Assembly: GCF_000759975.1 (NCBI RefSeq)
Contig: NZ_JNAM01000011.1
Location: 62,001-126,000, forward strand
Length of the DNA stretch: 64,000 nucleotides
Source of the DNA: Prochlorococcus marinus str. MIT 9302
GTDB taxonomy: Bacteria; Cyanobacteriota; Cyanobacteriia; PCC-6307; Cyanobiaceae
Direction of reading: 5' to 3'
Made by a program: the position numbers and the translations under genes. Below, in pieces: positions 8,411-16,745 of this stretch. Below the pieces are notes generated by a model. That model was given only the letters and a program-made list of their open reading frames with translations. It had not been told where the DNA came from and searched no databases. Numbering within the stretch: position 1 is the first letter of the stretch; each line of letters opens with the position of its first letter.

Positions 8411-9280
8411 TTATTTTTTTATTAATGGGTATTTAAGGAATTCTCTTTCCTCTCTCCAAGTTGATGCAACTTCTCTTGCTAATTTTCTTATCTTCTCAAT
8501 ATATTGTGCACGATCTGTGACTGAAATAACTCCCCTAGCATCAAGCAGATTAAATGTATGACTACATTTCAAGACGTAATCAAGCGCAGGGTAAGTTAAT
8601 TTCTTTTCTATTAAAGAATTTGCCTCATCTTGATAAATTTCAAATAATTTTCTCAGATTATCAGGACTAGATTCAGTGAAATTATATTTGCATTGACTTT
8701 TTTCAAATTGAAGCCAAATATCACTATATTTCAAGTTTTTATTCCAATTTAAGTCCCAGATACTTTCCTTATCCTGTAAAAACATTGCAATTCTCTCTAA
8801 TCCATACGTGATTTCAATTGGGATAGGATTACAATCAACTCCCCCGCATTGTTGGAAATAAGTAAATTGAGTAACTTCCATTCCATCCAACCATACTTCC
8901 CAACCTACTCCCCAAGCTCCCAGTGTTGGTGACTCCCAATTATCTTCTACGAATCTTATGTCATGGTTCTTAGGATTAATTCCAAGAGATTTCAAAGATG
9001 TTAAATATTTTTCTTGTATTCCCTCTGGTGAAGGTTTAATTATTACTTGATATTGAAAGTAATGTTGAGCACGATTAGGATTATCTCCAAATCTTCCGTC
9101 TGTGGGTCTTCTGCATGGCTCGGAATATGCAACCGACCAAGGTTCCGGTCCAATAGCCCTCAAAAAGGTATGAGGATTCATTGTGCCAGCACCCTTTTCA
9201 GTATCGTAGGGCTGCATAATCAAACAACCTTCTTTGGACCAAAAATTATTTAGATTTTGAATTATATCCTGAAAAAACAT
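8411..9280 (-). CDS. glyQ: Glycyl-tRNA synthetase alpha subunit
   Basis: The catalytic alpha subunit of the bacterial alpha2-beta2 glycyl-tRNA synthetase; the beta subunit gene is not in the window. About 289 residues. Class II signatures are clear: [19 protein letters not shown] near the N-terminus, the motif 2 region [20 protein letters not shown], and [15 protein letters not shown] chose ATG at 9280 over the immediately preceding TTG at 9283; the product differs by one residue. Confidence 0.97.
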   Translation of the reverse strand: MFFQDIIQNLNNFWSKEGCLIMQPYDTEKGAGTMNPHTFLRAIGPEPWSVAYSEPCRRPTDGRFGDNPNRAQHYFQYQVIIKPSPEGIQEKYLTSLKSLGINPKNHDIRFVEDNWESPTLGAWGVGWEVWLDGMEVTQFTYFQQCGGVDCNPIPIEITYGLERIAMFLQDKESIWDLNWNKNLKYSDIWLQFEKSQCKYNFTESSPDNLRKLFEIYQDEANSLIEKKLTYPALDYVLKCSHTFNLLDARGVISVTDRAQYIEKIRKLAREVASTWREEREFLKYPLIKK

Positions 9281-9432
9281 CAAATTTTAAAAAGTGAAAA
9301 ATTTAGCTCAATTCCATTACATATAATAACAAAGCTTAAAAACAAAAATATCTTCAACTCTAAATTCTGAAAAGTATTATCTGGTAAAAAGCTATAATTA
9401 AAACCGGAATAAATACATAAATTAGAAATTAA

Positions 9433-9822
9433 TTAATTATGAAAAAAATCTAGTGGTAATGGTCCAAAAGTACTAGATTCTTTAGATTGATTGTCATACT
9501 GACAAGTTAATAAAATTCCTTCACCAAGACCATTTTCAGATCTAATGAAAACATTACCAGTTTTTTGATTACCTTTTAAAAAAACACTTCCATCAGCATG
9601 AAGAGATTCTAAATTCACAAATTTAATTGAGGAATATCTTTCAGTAATTGATTGCAATGCTTCAATAGCTTTAGTATCACTAGGTGCCATTATTCCTATT
9701 GTTATCCAATCAGCATTAAAAATATTTGCTTCTAGTTCTTCTAATATTTTTTTTACTTGACTATTACTTAATTGAGGAGCAGTTCTAAGAACGTTTAAAT
9801 CGACTAACTTATTTATTTCCAT
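9433..9822 (-). CDS. DUF1824 family protein
   Basis: A 129-residue conserved cyanobacterial protein, matching by eye the DUF1824 family (N-terminal LNVLRTAPQLS, then WITIGIMAPSDTKAIEALQSI and C-terminal GEGILLTCQ with a GPLPLDFF tail). Function is unknown. No signal peptide or membrane segment. It runs in the same direction as the tautomerase gene 23 nt upstream, so the two may be co-transcribed. Confidence 0.8.
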   Translation of the reverse strand: MEINKLVDLNVLRTAPQLSNSQVKKILEELEANIFNADWITIGIMAPSDTKAIEALQSITERYSSIKFVNLESLHADGSVFLKGNQKTGNVFIRSENGLGEGILLTCQYDNQSKESSTFGPLPLDFFHN

Positions 9823-9845
9823 TTAATTAATACCTAAAGTAATAA

Positions 9846-10178
9846 TTAACCAAAGGTTTTTCCATTCCAAGCCCACATTGAAGCGGGCACATCCTCGAAA
9901 GAAATATAAATCTTATCTATTGGAATTCCCATTTTCTCATATACAAAATTAGATATTGGCTTTGCTATTTCTGAAGGATTTAAAGAGCCTATTGACTTAA
10001 TTTCTAAAAAACAACAAGGGCTTTCATCTTCGAAATACATTTCAGAATTATCATTTAATTTAGCCATAACAAATCTTTTTGATTTATTTGTTAAAGATGA
10101 AACCAATGTTGAGATTTCTTCAAGTAATTTTTTCTTATCATCTATTTTTACTGAAGTAGAAACATTAATGTAAGGCAT
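9846..10178 (-). CDS. MIF/phenylpyruvate tautomerase family protein
   Basis: A 110-residue protein of the macrophage migration inhibitory factor family in the tautomerase superfamily. The catalytic N-terminal proline follows the initiator Met (MPYINVSTS), as the mechanism needs. MGIPIDKIYISFEDVPASMWAWNGKTF is the conserved C-terminal block, with the trimer-forming strand and tryptophan. Cyanobacterial members are common; the physiological substrate is not known. It is probably transcribed with the 56-residue ORF upstream (gap of 4 nt) and the DUF1824 gene downstream. Confidence 0.9.
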   Translation of the reverse strand: MPYINVSTSVKIDDKKKLLEEISTLVSSLTNKSKRFVMAKLNDNSEMYFEDESPCCFLEIKSIGSLNPSEIAKPISNFVYEKMGIPIDKIYISFEDVPASMWAWNGKTFG

Positions 10179-10182
10179 ATTT

Positions 10183-10353
10183 TTATGCAGCTAAATTATC
10201 TTTTTGGAAATCATTTTGTAGATAAAAAGTTTTAGTTTTTAAAACTTTTTTTGATGAAAGATAAGCCATATCGTATGAACTTATTCCGTTTTTATAGGGA
10301 TTGAAAAGGGTATTTCTAGATCTTCTTTTTTTGCTCCTTTTAAATTCAATCAT
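10183..10353 (-). CDS. Small basic protein of 56 residues, unknown function
   Basis: Starts ATG ATT GAA TTT AAA AGG, encoding an N-terminus dense in Lys and Arg (MIEFKRSKKRRSRN) then a polar middle (LFNPYKNGISSYDMAYLSS) and a short C-terminal tail ending NLAA. Ends 4 nt before the tautomerase start on the same strand, so an operon is likely. Support is the tight spacing and the sensible composition; no family recognised. A nucleic-acid- or ribosome-associated peptide would fit the charge, but this is a guess. Confidence 0.55.
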   Translation of the reverse strand: MIEFKRSKKRRSRNTLFNPYKNGISSYDMAYLSSKKVLKTKTFYLQNDFQKDNLAA

Positions 10354-10499
10354 TTTCAATTAAATTATTAATTAATAATTTAACTTTTTTTAAATAGATG
10401 TCTAGGTTTTTTAAAAATCTTTAATTAAATGCAAATACATTTCTAGAACACAATATGTGGATCTATTTATTAAATTTAAGGTACATATAATATATTGTT

Positions 10500-11138
10500 T
10501 TGGAAGTTTTAAATAATTATCAGAGAAAAAAACTTGATGAAAGTAATGATGCAGAATTTTATTCTGACCCGAAGTTTGTTTATCATCTTGATGCAAACTT
10601 CAGAAAATATCTATCAGATCTTTATAAAAATGAAATCACAGATAATTCAACTGTCCTTGATTTAATGTCGAGTTGGGACAGTTATTTACCTGAAGGCAGA
10701 AAATATAAAAAGGTTATTGGACATGGATTAAACAAACAAGAACTTGAAAAAAACAAAATATTTAATACTTATTGGATACAAAATTTCAATTTAAATCAAG
10801 AAATTCCTCTTGATAGTGAAACTGTAGATTATTGTTTAATGGTCGCAGCATGGCAATATTTACAATATCCAGAGAATTTAACTAAAGAGATTGCAAGGAT
10901 TTTAAGTGATCAGGGCAAGTTTATAATCTCCTTTTCGAATAGAGCATTTTGGCATAAATCTCCAAATATATGGACTAAATCTACTGAAGAAGAGAGAGTA
11001 AAATATGTTAGAAAAGTATTAATTACGAACGGATTTAATGAACCCAAAATTATTAAAAAGTTTAATGAACCTGCACTTAATATCTTTAATTTTTTAAGTA
11101 AAGACCCCTTCTATTGTTTAATTGCGACTAAAGAGTAA
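10500..11138 (+). CDS. Class I SAM-dependent methyltransferase-like protein
   Basis: A 212-residue protein with a methyltransferase-like fold: NSTVLDLMSSWDSYLP (about 49-64) is the degenerate first SAM-binding strand and loop (motif I lacks the usual GxGxG), KKVIGHGLNKQEL the second strand, VDYCLMVAAWQYLQYPENLTKEIARIL the motif IV/V region, and GKFIISFSNR the next strand. It resembles cyanobacterial 'SAM-dependent methyltransferase' hypotheticals. The glycine-poor motif I makes activity uncertain. Start is TTG. Substrate unknown. Confidence 0.72.
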   Translation: MEVLNNYQRKKLDESNDAEFYSDPKFVYHLDANFRKYLSDLYKNEITDNSTVLDLMSSWDSYLPEGRKYKKVIGHGLNKQELEKNKIFNTYWIQNFNLNQEIPLDSETVDYCLMVAAWQYLQYPENLTKEIARILSDQGKFIISFSNRAFWHKSPNIWTKSTEEERVKYVRKVLITNGFNEPKIIKKFNEPALNIFNFLSKDPFYCLIATKE

Positions 11139-11248
11139 ATTATTAATTTTATTACACTAGACAAGAATTCTATTAAAAAGTTACCAACTATAATTCATAG
11201 CCATACTTTTAAATTTTTACTAATATTGGGTAGTTCAAAATTAATCAT

Positions 11249-11494
11249 ATGGGTTCTAAAAGAGAAAAATATCCTGAAAAATGTCCTTGGGATCTCGGAC
11301 CTAATCAAAATTTAGCCAAAGAAGAGAACTGGACTTTAAGATTAGGAGAAGCAAATGTATGCTTTAGCAAGAATAAATTAGATAATAATTATTTTCATGT
11401 AATTAGTAATGAAAATGAAGAACAAATTTTAGCTTTTAGAGCAAGACTCCTATACCAAAAACTACTTGATAAAGGATTTAGACTGGTTGAATAA
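11249..11494 (+). CDS. Conserved small hypothetical protein
   Basis: Eighty-one residues, charged, soluble: KYPEKCPWDLGPNQNLAKEENWTLRLGEANVCF then EEQILAFRARLLYQKLLDKGFRLVE, a probable C-terminal helix. I do not recognise a named family; it has the look of a conserved picocyanobacterial hypothetical. It converges on the DUF3386 gene with a 6-nt gap. No functional clue from neighbours. Confidence 0.65.
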   Translation: MGSKREKYPEKCPWDLGPNQNLAKEENWTLRLGEANVCFSKNKLDNNYFHVISNENEEQILAFRARLLYQKLLDKGFRLVE

Positions 11495-11500
11495 AAAAAA

Positions 11501-12157
11501 CTAATTTAATAAACATAGATCCTCAAAAACAAACTTTTGTGTTTCTTCTTCTTGATTTTGATTTAAGTATTTTATTTTCCTCGAATTTAATATCCAATAA
11601 TCCTCTTTACCTATATTTACAAATTCATCCTCGTATTCCAATTTTTGAGAATTTGCCTCAAGTGTATTTGGATCAATTCTTTGACTACTGTATTTTTTAC
11701 TAAGGCTGCCTATTCCTGTATCTAAGAATTCTGCAACAAAAATCTCAATTATAGTTCCATGAATTTTTCTATAGACCATATTAATAGAGTCATTTTTAAC
11801 TCTATATTTATCGCCTTGATTCTTACCTGATACACTCATTTCAATCCCACTTTCAGAATTTTTGAGTAAATTAAAATTATTTTCTGAATGAACAGATTGG
11901 AATTCTCTCTTAACCCTATGTATACATACTTCAAATAACTGAGAGGCAATACTTTTAACAATTTTCTCATCTTCTATTTCTTGAATATTTGGTTTAAAGT
12001 CTTTACCTAATAAAAAGTTACCTTTTTGAATAATCTTATTATTAATCAAAAAAATACATTTACCTTGGTAACCATTAAAATCATTCTTCCAGGTATACCT
12101 ATTTTCATAAGCGTTTCGGAAAATCTCCTTACAATTAATTTCTTTTATATTCTCCAT
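11501..12157 (-). CDS. DUF3386-like family protein
   Basis: A 218-residue cyanobacterial conserved protein. The N-terminal FRNAYENRYTWKNDFNGYQGKC and the central MVYRKIHGTIIEIFVAEFLDTG fit the DUF3386 family as I know it, with a mixed beta architecture and no signal peptide or membrane segment. Function is not established. It lies downstream of the pcb terminator, so it is probably transcribed on its own. Confidence 0.72.
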   Translation of the reverse strand: MENIKEINCKEIFRNAYENRYTWKNDFNGYQGKCIFLINNKIIQKGNFLLGKDFKPNIQEIEDEKIVKSIASQLFEVCIHRVKREFQSVHSENNFNLLKNSESGIEMSVSGKNQGDKYRVKNDSINMVYRKIHGTIIEIFVAEFLDTGIGSLSKKYSSQRIDPNTLEANSQKLEYEDEFVNIGKEDYWILNSRKIKYLNQNQEEETQKFVFEDLCLLN

Positions 12158-12187
12158 TAATTCTTAAACTCATAAAAATAATTCTAC

Positions 12188-12222
12188 AAAAAAACCTCTC
12201 TTTACAAAAGAGAGGTTTTTTC
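12188..12222 (-). terminator. Terminator of the pcb gene
   Basis: cctctcttt (12195-12203), loop aca, aaagagagg (12207-12215), flanked by A- and T-runs. It lies immediately after the pcb stop in the direction of its transcription; the flanking runs make it usable on both strands. Confidence 0.9.
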
Positions 12223-12231
12223 TAGATGAAA

Positions 12232-13290
12232 CTAGTTTTGTGTAATTTTTGCGTTTTCCATATTGTCAAATGCTTGACCAATTTTCTTAAAGTCAAATCC
12301 CATAGCTCTTAGGGCGTGCCAAAGATGACCTTGTAAGAAAAAGAATCCCAAATAGAAATGAGCATTCGCAAGCCAAGCTCTTGAACTATATACTCCAGAA
12401 CCTAAATCAACCGTATCAGTAAAATAAGGAGCAAACTCAAATTGAAGCTTTAAAGGTTCCCCATAAAGATCAACTGGGTATATTGTTGTGTTTGAAGAAC
12501 ACCAGAATGCGGCTACAAAAGCCATATAAGAAACTCCTACTACTGAGTAAGACAAAATTGCCTCAGCACCTAGTAAACCTTTACCTTTAAATTCTGTATA
12601 CTCTCCAACTTGCTTAGTAAAAATGTGGAAGATTCCGCCAATAATTTCTAAAAAGGCTAGAAAAGCATGACCTCCCATAACATCTTCTAGACTATCTATT
12701 TTTAGAAAATCAAATTGATGATTCCATATATGTGACAAATTCAAATCATATTCAACTTGTCTAACTGCACCAATAGCAGGGTCATAGATACCATGAACTC
12801 TAGCCCATTCTACGAACCAAATAGCGCCTATCCCTAAGAATATTAGATGATGACCAAGAATGAAAGTTAATTTATCTGGATCATCCCATTCAAAATCGAA
12901 TTTTTGTGGCTTACTATTCTCTGGATAGTCTCCAAGGTCGCCTGCAAATTTATTTGAATGTAATAATCCTCCAGCGCCTAATACCGCTGAGAAAATTAGA
13001 TGTAATGTGCTAATTACAATAATTCCATATGGATCAGTAATAACACCATTTTCAATACCACCAATCCCAAGGCCTGCGAGGTGAGGTAAACAAATTAATT
13101 TTTGTGCACCCATTGGAATACTGGCGTCGTATCGAGCCAACTCAAATAATCCAAAAGCTCCTGCCCAGAACATCATAAGTCCGGCATGAGCAGCGTGAGA
13201 AGCTATGAATTTACCTGAACGGCCAACAACACCAGAGTTTCCTGCGTACCAGTCATAGGTGACATCAGATTTTCCGTAAGTTTGTAACAC
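12232..13290 (-). CDS. pcb: Pcb/IsiA-type chlorophyll-binding antenna protein
   Basis: A 352-residue six-helix thylakoid antenna protein of the Pcb/IsiA/CP43 family, binding divinyl chlorophyll a and b in Prochlorococcus. It has the N-terminus LQTYGK...YDWYAGNSGVVGRSGKFIASHAAHAGLMMFWAGAF, repeated histidine-containing helices (CLPHLAGLGIGGIENGV, LGHHLIFLGIGA), the GGHAFLAFLEIIGGIFHIFTK block and the C-terminal FFLQGHLWHALRAMGF. The large CP43 lumenal loop is missing, as expected for Pcb. Start is GTG. It lies 144 nt downstream of flavodoxin on the same strand. That neighbourhood suggests an iron-stress-induced Pcb, as known for PcbB/PcbC-like proteins, rather than the main constitutive antenna. 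Confidence 0.95.
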   Translation of the reverse strand: MLQTYGKSDVTYDWYAGNSGVVGRSGKFIASHAAHAGLMMFWAGAFGLFELARYDASIPMGAQKLICLPHLAGLGIGGIENGVITDPYGIIVISTLHLIFSAVLGAGGLLHSNKFAGDLGDYPENSKPQKFDFEWDDPDKLTFILGHHLIFLGIGAIWFVEWARVHGIYDPAIGAVRQVEYDLNLSHIWNHQFDFLKIDSLEDVMGGHAFLAFLEIIGGIFHIFTKQVGEYTEFKGKGLLGAEAILSYSVVGVSYMAFVAAFWCSSNTTIYPVDLYGEPLKLQFEFAPYFTDTVDLGSGVYSSRAWLANAHFYLGFFFLQGHLWHALRAMGFDFKKIGQAFDNMENAKITQN

Positions 13291-13434
13291 TTGATTTAAG
13301 TAAACAGCAAGTTGAGCTTATTGCTAATCAGTGTGGTTTTTTACAGGTTCTTTACAGATTTAATTACTTATGTAAAAAAAACATATTTTGAAATAACAAA
13401 TGTTACAAATTAGAAACGTAATATCTTTGAAAGC

Positions 13435-13959
13435 TTAAGCCAATGAAGGGATTTCCCTCTTTAACTGAGAAGCCCACGTTTCAAGACGTGAATCAGTTAA
13501 ATCAGATTCACTATCCTCATCAAGAGGTAATCCGCAAAAGCTTTCACCAATAACACTTTTAGACTCATCAAATGTATAAGAAGATTTATCTACGTAACCG
13601 ACCATTTCGGCACCTGCTTTGGTGAAGTAGCTATGAAGTTCTTCCATGGCATCGCAATAATTTTCGGTATATGTGGAAGAATCTCCTAAACCAAAAATTG
13701 CAACTTTTTTTCCTGATAAACTTAGTTCGCCAATATCCTCTAGGATTGAATCCCATGCAGTTCCTGATCTTTCTTCATCTGCACCAGTGTTCCAAGTAGG
13801 TATCCCACAGATAATTCCATCAAGATCTTCAAATTCTGAAAGATCATCCACATCAGATACATCTTTAGGTGCTTCTGCTGAAGAAATAAAGTTGTGAAGA
13901 CGATCAGCTACGTCTTCAGTCTTTCCAGTTGTAGTTGCGTAATAAATTCCTACGGTCAT
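13435..13959 (-). CDS. isiB: Flavodoxin
   Basis: A 174-residue long-chain flavodoxin that replaces ferredoxin in photosynthetic electron transport when iron is scarce. The FMN-phosphate loop ATTTGKTEDVA (residues 8-18) is intact, the isoalloxazine-flanking region IPTWNTGADEERSGTAWD is present, and IFGLGDSSTYTENYCDAMEELH carries the second flavin loop with its tyrosine. Iron control is expected from the family and from the downstream pcb gene, but I cannot confirm a Fur site in the 140-nt upstream spacer. Confidence 0.97.
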   Translation of the reverse strand: MTVGIYYATTTGKTEDVADRLHNFISSAEAPKDVSDVDDLSEFEDLDGIICGIPTWNTGADEERSGTAWDSILEDIGELSLSGKKVAIFGLGDSSTYTENYCDAMEELHSYFTKAGAEMVGYVDKSSYTFDESKSVIGESFCGLPLDEDSESDLTDSRLETWASQLKREIPSLA

Positions 13960-14099
13960 AACTTCAAAATGATTACATTAAAATAATAAAATCTAAAAAC
14001 GTTAAATTAATTTCTTTAAAAACTTTTTCATGTAAAATTTTATACTAATTAAAGTAAGAAAAATTTTTTTAGATTGATTTAAAAAACATTTAAAAAATC

Positions 14100-14834
14100 G
14101 TGACTGACAACTTTCAGAAAAATATCAATAATCTTGTTGAAGAATTCAACTTTACAGGAGAGGGGGATTTTAAATTAATTGTTTTATTTGGTTTATTGGG
14201 AGATTTTGATAGCTTTGAATATGCAATAAATTTGAAAAAATTTAGCGATAATTTTCAAGAAAAGAATTTAGATATATTCGCCATCGCTATTGGCAATCAA
14301 AATGGAAAAGAAAAATTCTGTAAATTTACTGGCTTTCATAAAGAAAATTTAATAGTTGTTTCAGATAACCAAATACATAATAATCTAAAAGTCTCTAGAG
14401 GATTAGATATAGGTTTAGGAGGTTGGATCAATATGCTTTTAATGCTATCTGGAATAAATTCTTACAAAACAATCAAAGAAGTTATCAGAGGTTACACAGG
14501 AGACCGTAAAGCAAGGCAAATCTATTCAGAATTTGACAAGATTGACATTTTGAAATTTCTAAACTTTTCGGGTAATTCTTTTAAGCAGGTTTTCGGAGAT
14601 GGTTATCTGAGACCATTTGAATTAGCAACATTTAGATTAAATAATATGAATGAAATAATCCAAAATTGGGGTGATTATATTCTTCATGAAAAATATCTTC
14701 CTCAAAGAGGAGCTTCTTTTTTATTAAATGATAAAAATCAAATTATTTATAATTTTTTTTCAAGTGATGTACTTGGATATTCATCAAACATGAGAAATCC
14801 TTTAGGATTTTTATCTGATTTAATTAAAGAATAG
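14100..14834 (+). CDS. AhpC/TSA-like (peroxiredoxin-like) family protein
   Basis: A 244-residue thioredoxin-fold protein with the look of the AhpC/TSA-2 or 'peroxiredoxin-like' group common in cyanobacteria: KLIVLFGLLGDFDSFEYAINLKKFSD then LDIFAIAIGNQNGKEKFCKFTGF and a C-terminal block QRGASFLLNDKNQIIYNFFSSDVLGYS. The usual peroxidatic TxxC motif is not visible; the only cysteine I see is at KFCKFTG. Peroxidase activity is therefore doubtful. Start is GTG. Divergent from isiB. A semiSWEET gene follows 14 nt downstream, probably in the same transcript. Confidence 0.75.
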   Translation: MTDNFQKNINNLVEEFNFTGEGDFKLIVLFGLLGDFDSFEYAINLKKFSDNFQEKNLDIFAIAIGNQNGKEKFCKFTGFHKENLIVVSDNQIHNNLKVSRGLDIGLGGWINMLLMLSGINSYKTIKEVIRGYTGDRKARQIYSEFDKIDILKFLNFSGNSFKQVFGDGYLRPFELATFRLNNMNEIIQNWGDYILHEKYLPQRGASFLLNDKNQIIYNFFSSDVLGYSSNMRNPLGFLSDLIKE

Positions 14835-14848
14835 TTTTTAAAACTTTT

Positions 14849-15118
14849 ATGAATATAGACATATTTGGGTATTTTGCGGCGATTTTAACAACAGCTGCAT
14901 TTCTACCTCAATTAATAAAGACTCTAAAAACAAAAAAAGCAGATGATGTTTCTTTGTCGACTTTAATAATGTTTATTATTGGAGTCTTATCTTGGATTAT
15001 TTACGGTTATAAAATTTCTTCTACACCAATATTGATTGCAAATTTAATTACCTTAATTTTAAATCTTTTGATATTAATCTCAAAATTATATTTTTCAAAA
15101 GCCTCAAGTCAGTATTAA
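14849..15118 (+). CDS. SemiSWEET / PQ-loop sugar transporter
   Basis: An 89-residue protein with three predicted membrane helices (about 5-25, 36-55 and 60-83), forming one triple-helix bundle. The PQ-loop motif AFLPQLIKTLKTKKADDVS (residues 17-35) marks the MtN3/SWEET family. Bacterial semiSWEETs work as dimers and carry sugars across the inner membrane. Short spacing suggests co-transcription with the upstream peroxiredoxin-like gene. Substrate unknown. Confidence 0.88.
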   Translation: MNIDIFGYFAAILTTAAFLPQLIKTLKTKKADDVSLSTLIMFIIGVLSWIIYGYKISSTPILIANLITLILNLLILISKLYFSKASSQY

Positions 15119-15191
15119 TTATCTTAATAGTATTAAATTATCAAGATATTACATAATTTTTATTTATCATAGAACTAAATCTTTACTGATC

Positions 15192-15416
15192 TTGAAAACT
15201 TCAAAATGCTGGGTTTGGTTTAAAGGGAGCCTTAACAATGGGGGTTTTTGGAAGGAGGGTTTTACTTGTACTTTTGACGAGCAGCCAGGGGTTTTAATAG
15301 AGAGTCCTGCTTACGTCACTTGTAGAGTTCCAACTTGGAGAGTTTTGACTAAAGAACCAGATGATTTATATAAATCTCCTTTAATTCCTGATAAAGCAAT
15401 ATGGAAAATAATTTAA
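15192..15416 (+). CDS. Conserved small hypothetical protein
   Basis: Seventy-four residues, TTG start, no signal or membrane segment. Tryptophan-rich: KCWVWFKGSLNNGGFWKEGFTCTFD, then GVLIESPAYVTCRVPTWRV, suggesting a small beta-sheet protein. I do not recognise the family. Function unknown. Confidence 0.6.
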   Translation: MKTSKCWVWFKGSLNNGGFWKEGFTCTFDEQPGVLIESPAYVTCRVPTWRVLTKEPDDLYKSPLIPDKAIWKII

Positions 15417-15486
15417 TTTATCCATGCATAAAAAAAAACTTTTTGACTGTGCGACGGCAAGTTAATATTGCTTTATTAAATATTTA

Positions 15487-16407
15487 ATTAATACCATCTA
15501 CTCTCTCTTTATAAATATTATCCCTTTCTTAATTTTTGGTTTTTTTCTTGGTAAAAAGAATCCAAAGATTTCTAAATATATTGCAATACCTCTAATAAAA
15601 TTTGGCATTCCATTAAGTGTTATGGGTCTTTTATTAAAAGAGGGTATAGATATAAACCTTATTAAAAGCGCATTTTTAGCATTCTTCCTAATTGGATTTT
15701 TAATAAGTTTAATAAATATATTCTCAATATTTAAAAATAGGCTTTCAAATTATACTTTGCAGCTAGCAGGTCTAATAGGTAATACATCATTTCTTGGAAT
15801 ACCAATTGCAATAGCTCTTCTACCTTCAACAACTATTAACTTCACAATTGGGTTTGACTTAGGAACAACACTATTCGCTTGGATATTTGGACCTTTTTTT
15901 CTTCAAGAAAAATCCCAAAACAAAAAAATCCCAAATATCGAGGCCTTATTAAAGGCATTGATAAATAGTCCTGCATCAAGGGGGATCATTGGTGTACTTT
16001 TGGCATACCTTTTCCATCTAGATGAGATATTAGGAAATTACCTTTGGATACCTGCAAAAATAGTTATCGCTTTAGCAATAATAATTGTGGGGACAAGACT
16101 AGGAATAATAACAAATCAAAAGGGTACAATTTTTGATCTTAATAAAGAAATTAAATTCTCAATTTTATTAAAGTTATTTATTCTTCCTTTTATTGTTTTT
16201 TTAATAAGCAAATTTTTAAATTTTGACTTCTATCAATCATCAGCAATAGTGCTTCAGGCAGGAACCCCAACGGCAATATCCACAATTTTAATGGCAGAGG
16301 CTTATGACGTGAAACAAAAAATCGCTTCAAAAATTCTTTTTACTACAACTTTAATTTCAATAGTTACAATTCCTCTCTTAAAAATTCTTCTAAATACATT
16401 CAAATAG
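15487..16407 (+). CDS. AEC (auxin efflux carrier) family transporter, non-canonical start
   Basis: A membrane protein of the AEC/bile-acid-like carrier group. Reading from 15487 gives 306 residues that begin with a hydrophobic helix (INTIYSLFINIIPFLIFGFFLGKK); the first ATG in frame (15622) would remove this and the next helix, and an in-frame stop lies at 15463. Later blocks fit the family: LAGLIGNTSFLGIPIAIALLP, ASRGIIGVLLAYLFHLDE and LQAGTPTAISTILMAEAYDV. There is no ATG, GTG or TTG in the right position, so either ATT is used or the start codon has been lost. Substrate unknown. Confidence 0.78.
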   Translation: MNTIYSLFINIIPFLIFGFFLGKKNPKISKYIAIPLIKFGIPLSVMGLLLKEGIDINLIKSAFLAFFLIGFLISLINIFSIFKNRLSNYTLQLAGLIGNTSFLGIPIAIALLPSTTINFTIGFDLGTTLFAWIFGPFFLQEKSQNKKIPNIEALLKALINSPASRGIIGVLLAYLFHLDEILGNYLWIPAKIVIALAIIIVGTRLGIITNQKGTIFDLNKEIKFSILLKLFILPFIVFLISKFLNFDFYQSSAIVLQAGTPTAISTILMAEAYDVKQKIASKILFTTTLISIVTIPLLKILLNTFK

Positions 16408-16493
16408 AACCTTTGTAAGGTAAAAAATGCATGGATAATGAATATTGTAAAGATAATATCCTGATAACTACATAATGTCTTAAGATTTAGGTT

Positions 16494-16745
16494 ATGAAGT
16501 CAGCAAAACCTGAAAATGAATATATCCCTATAGACCTCAGGATTTCTGTGAGAAGGGATACTCTAAGGCTAATTTCAGAGATGGCTCAAGATATGGGAAT
16601 AAGCATTAATGAAGTTTTTAGTTTTTTAGCCGAAGATTCTGTCATCGATCTAGAATTACTTGAAGATTTGAATGAAATTGAAATCCCAAACAAGTGCAGT
16701 CTTGATGATCTTAAAAACGCTCTTCTTAAAAAAAAGCTTTGTTAA
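16494..16745 (+). CDS. Small putative ribbon-helix-helix protein
   Basis: Eighty-three residues. PIDLRISVRRDTLRLISEMAQDMGISINEVFSFLAEDSV has the strand-helix-helix pattern of a CopG/Arc-like ribbon-helix-helix DNA-binding fold; the C-terminus is acidic (DLELLEDLNEIEIPN) then basic. DNA binding is inferred from pattern only. It converges with the ArnT-like gene, the two stop codons overlapping by 4 nt. No toxin partner is adjacent, so an antitoxin role is unsupported. Confidence 0.65.
   Translation: MKSAKPENEYIPIDLRISVRRDTLRLISEMAQDMGISINEVFSFLAEDSVIDLELLEDLNEIEIPNKCSLDDLKNALLKKKLC

Noticed and set aside
16494-16745. Antitoxin of a toxin-antitoxin pair
   Set aside because: The ribbon-helix-helix pattern fits, but no toxin-like ORF is next to it; the neighbour is a large glycosyltransferase on the other strand.
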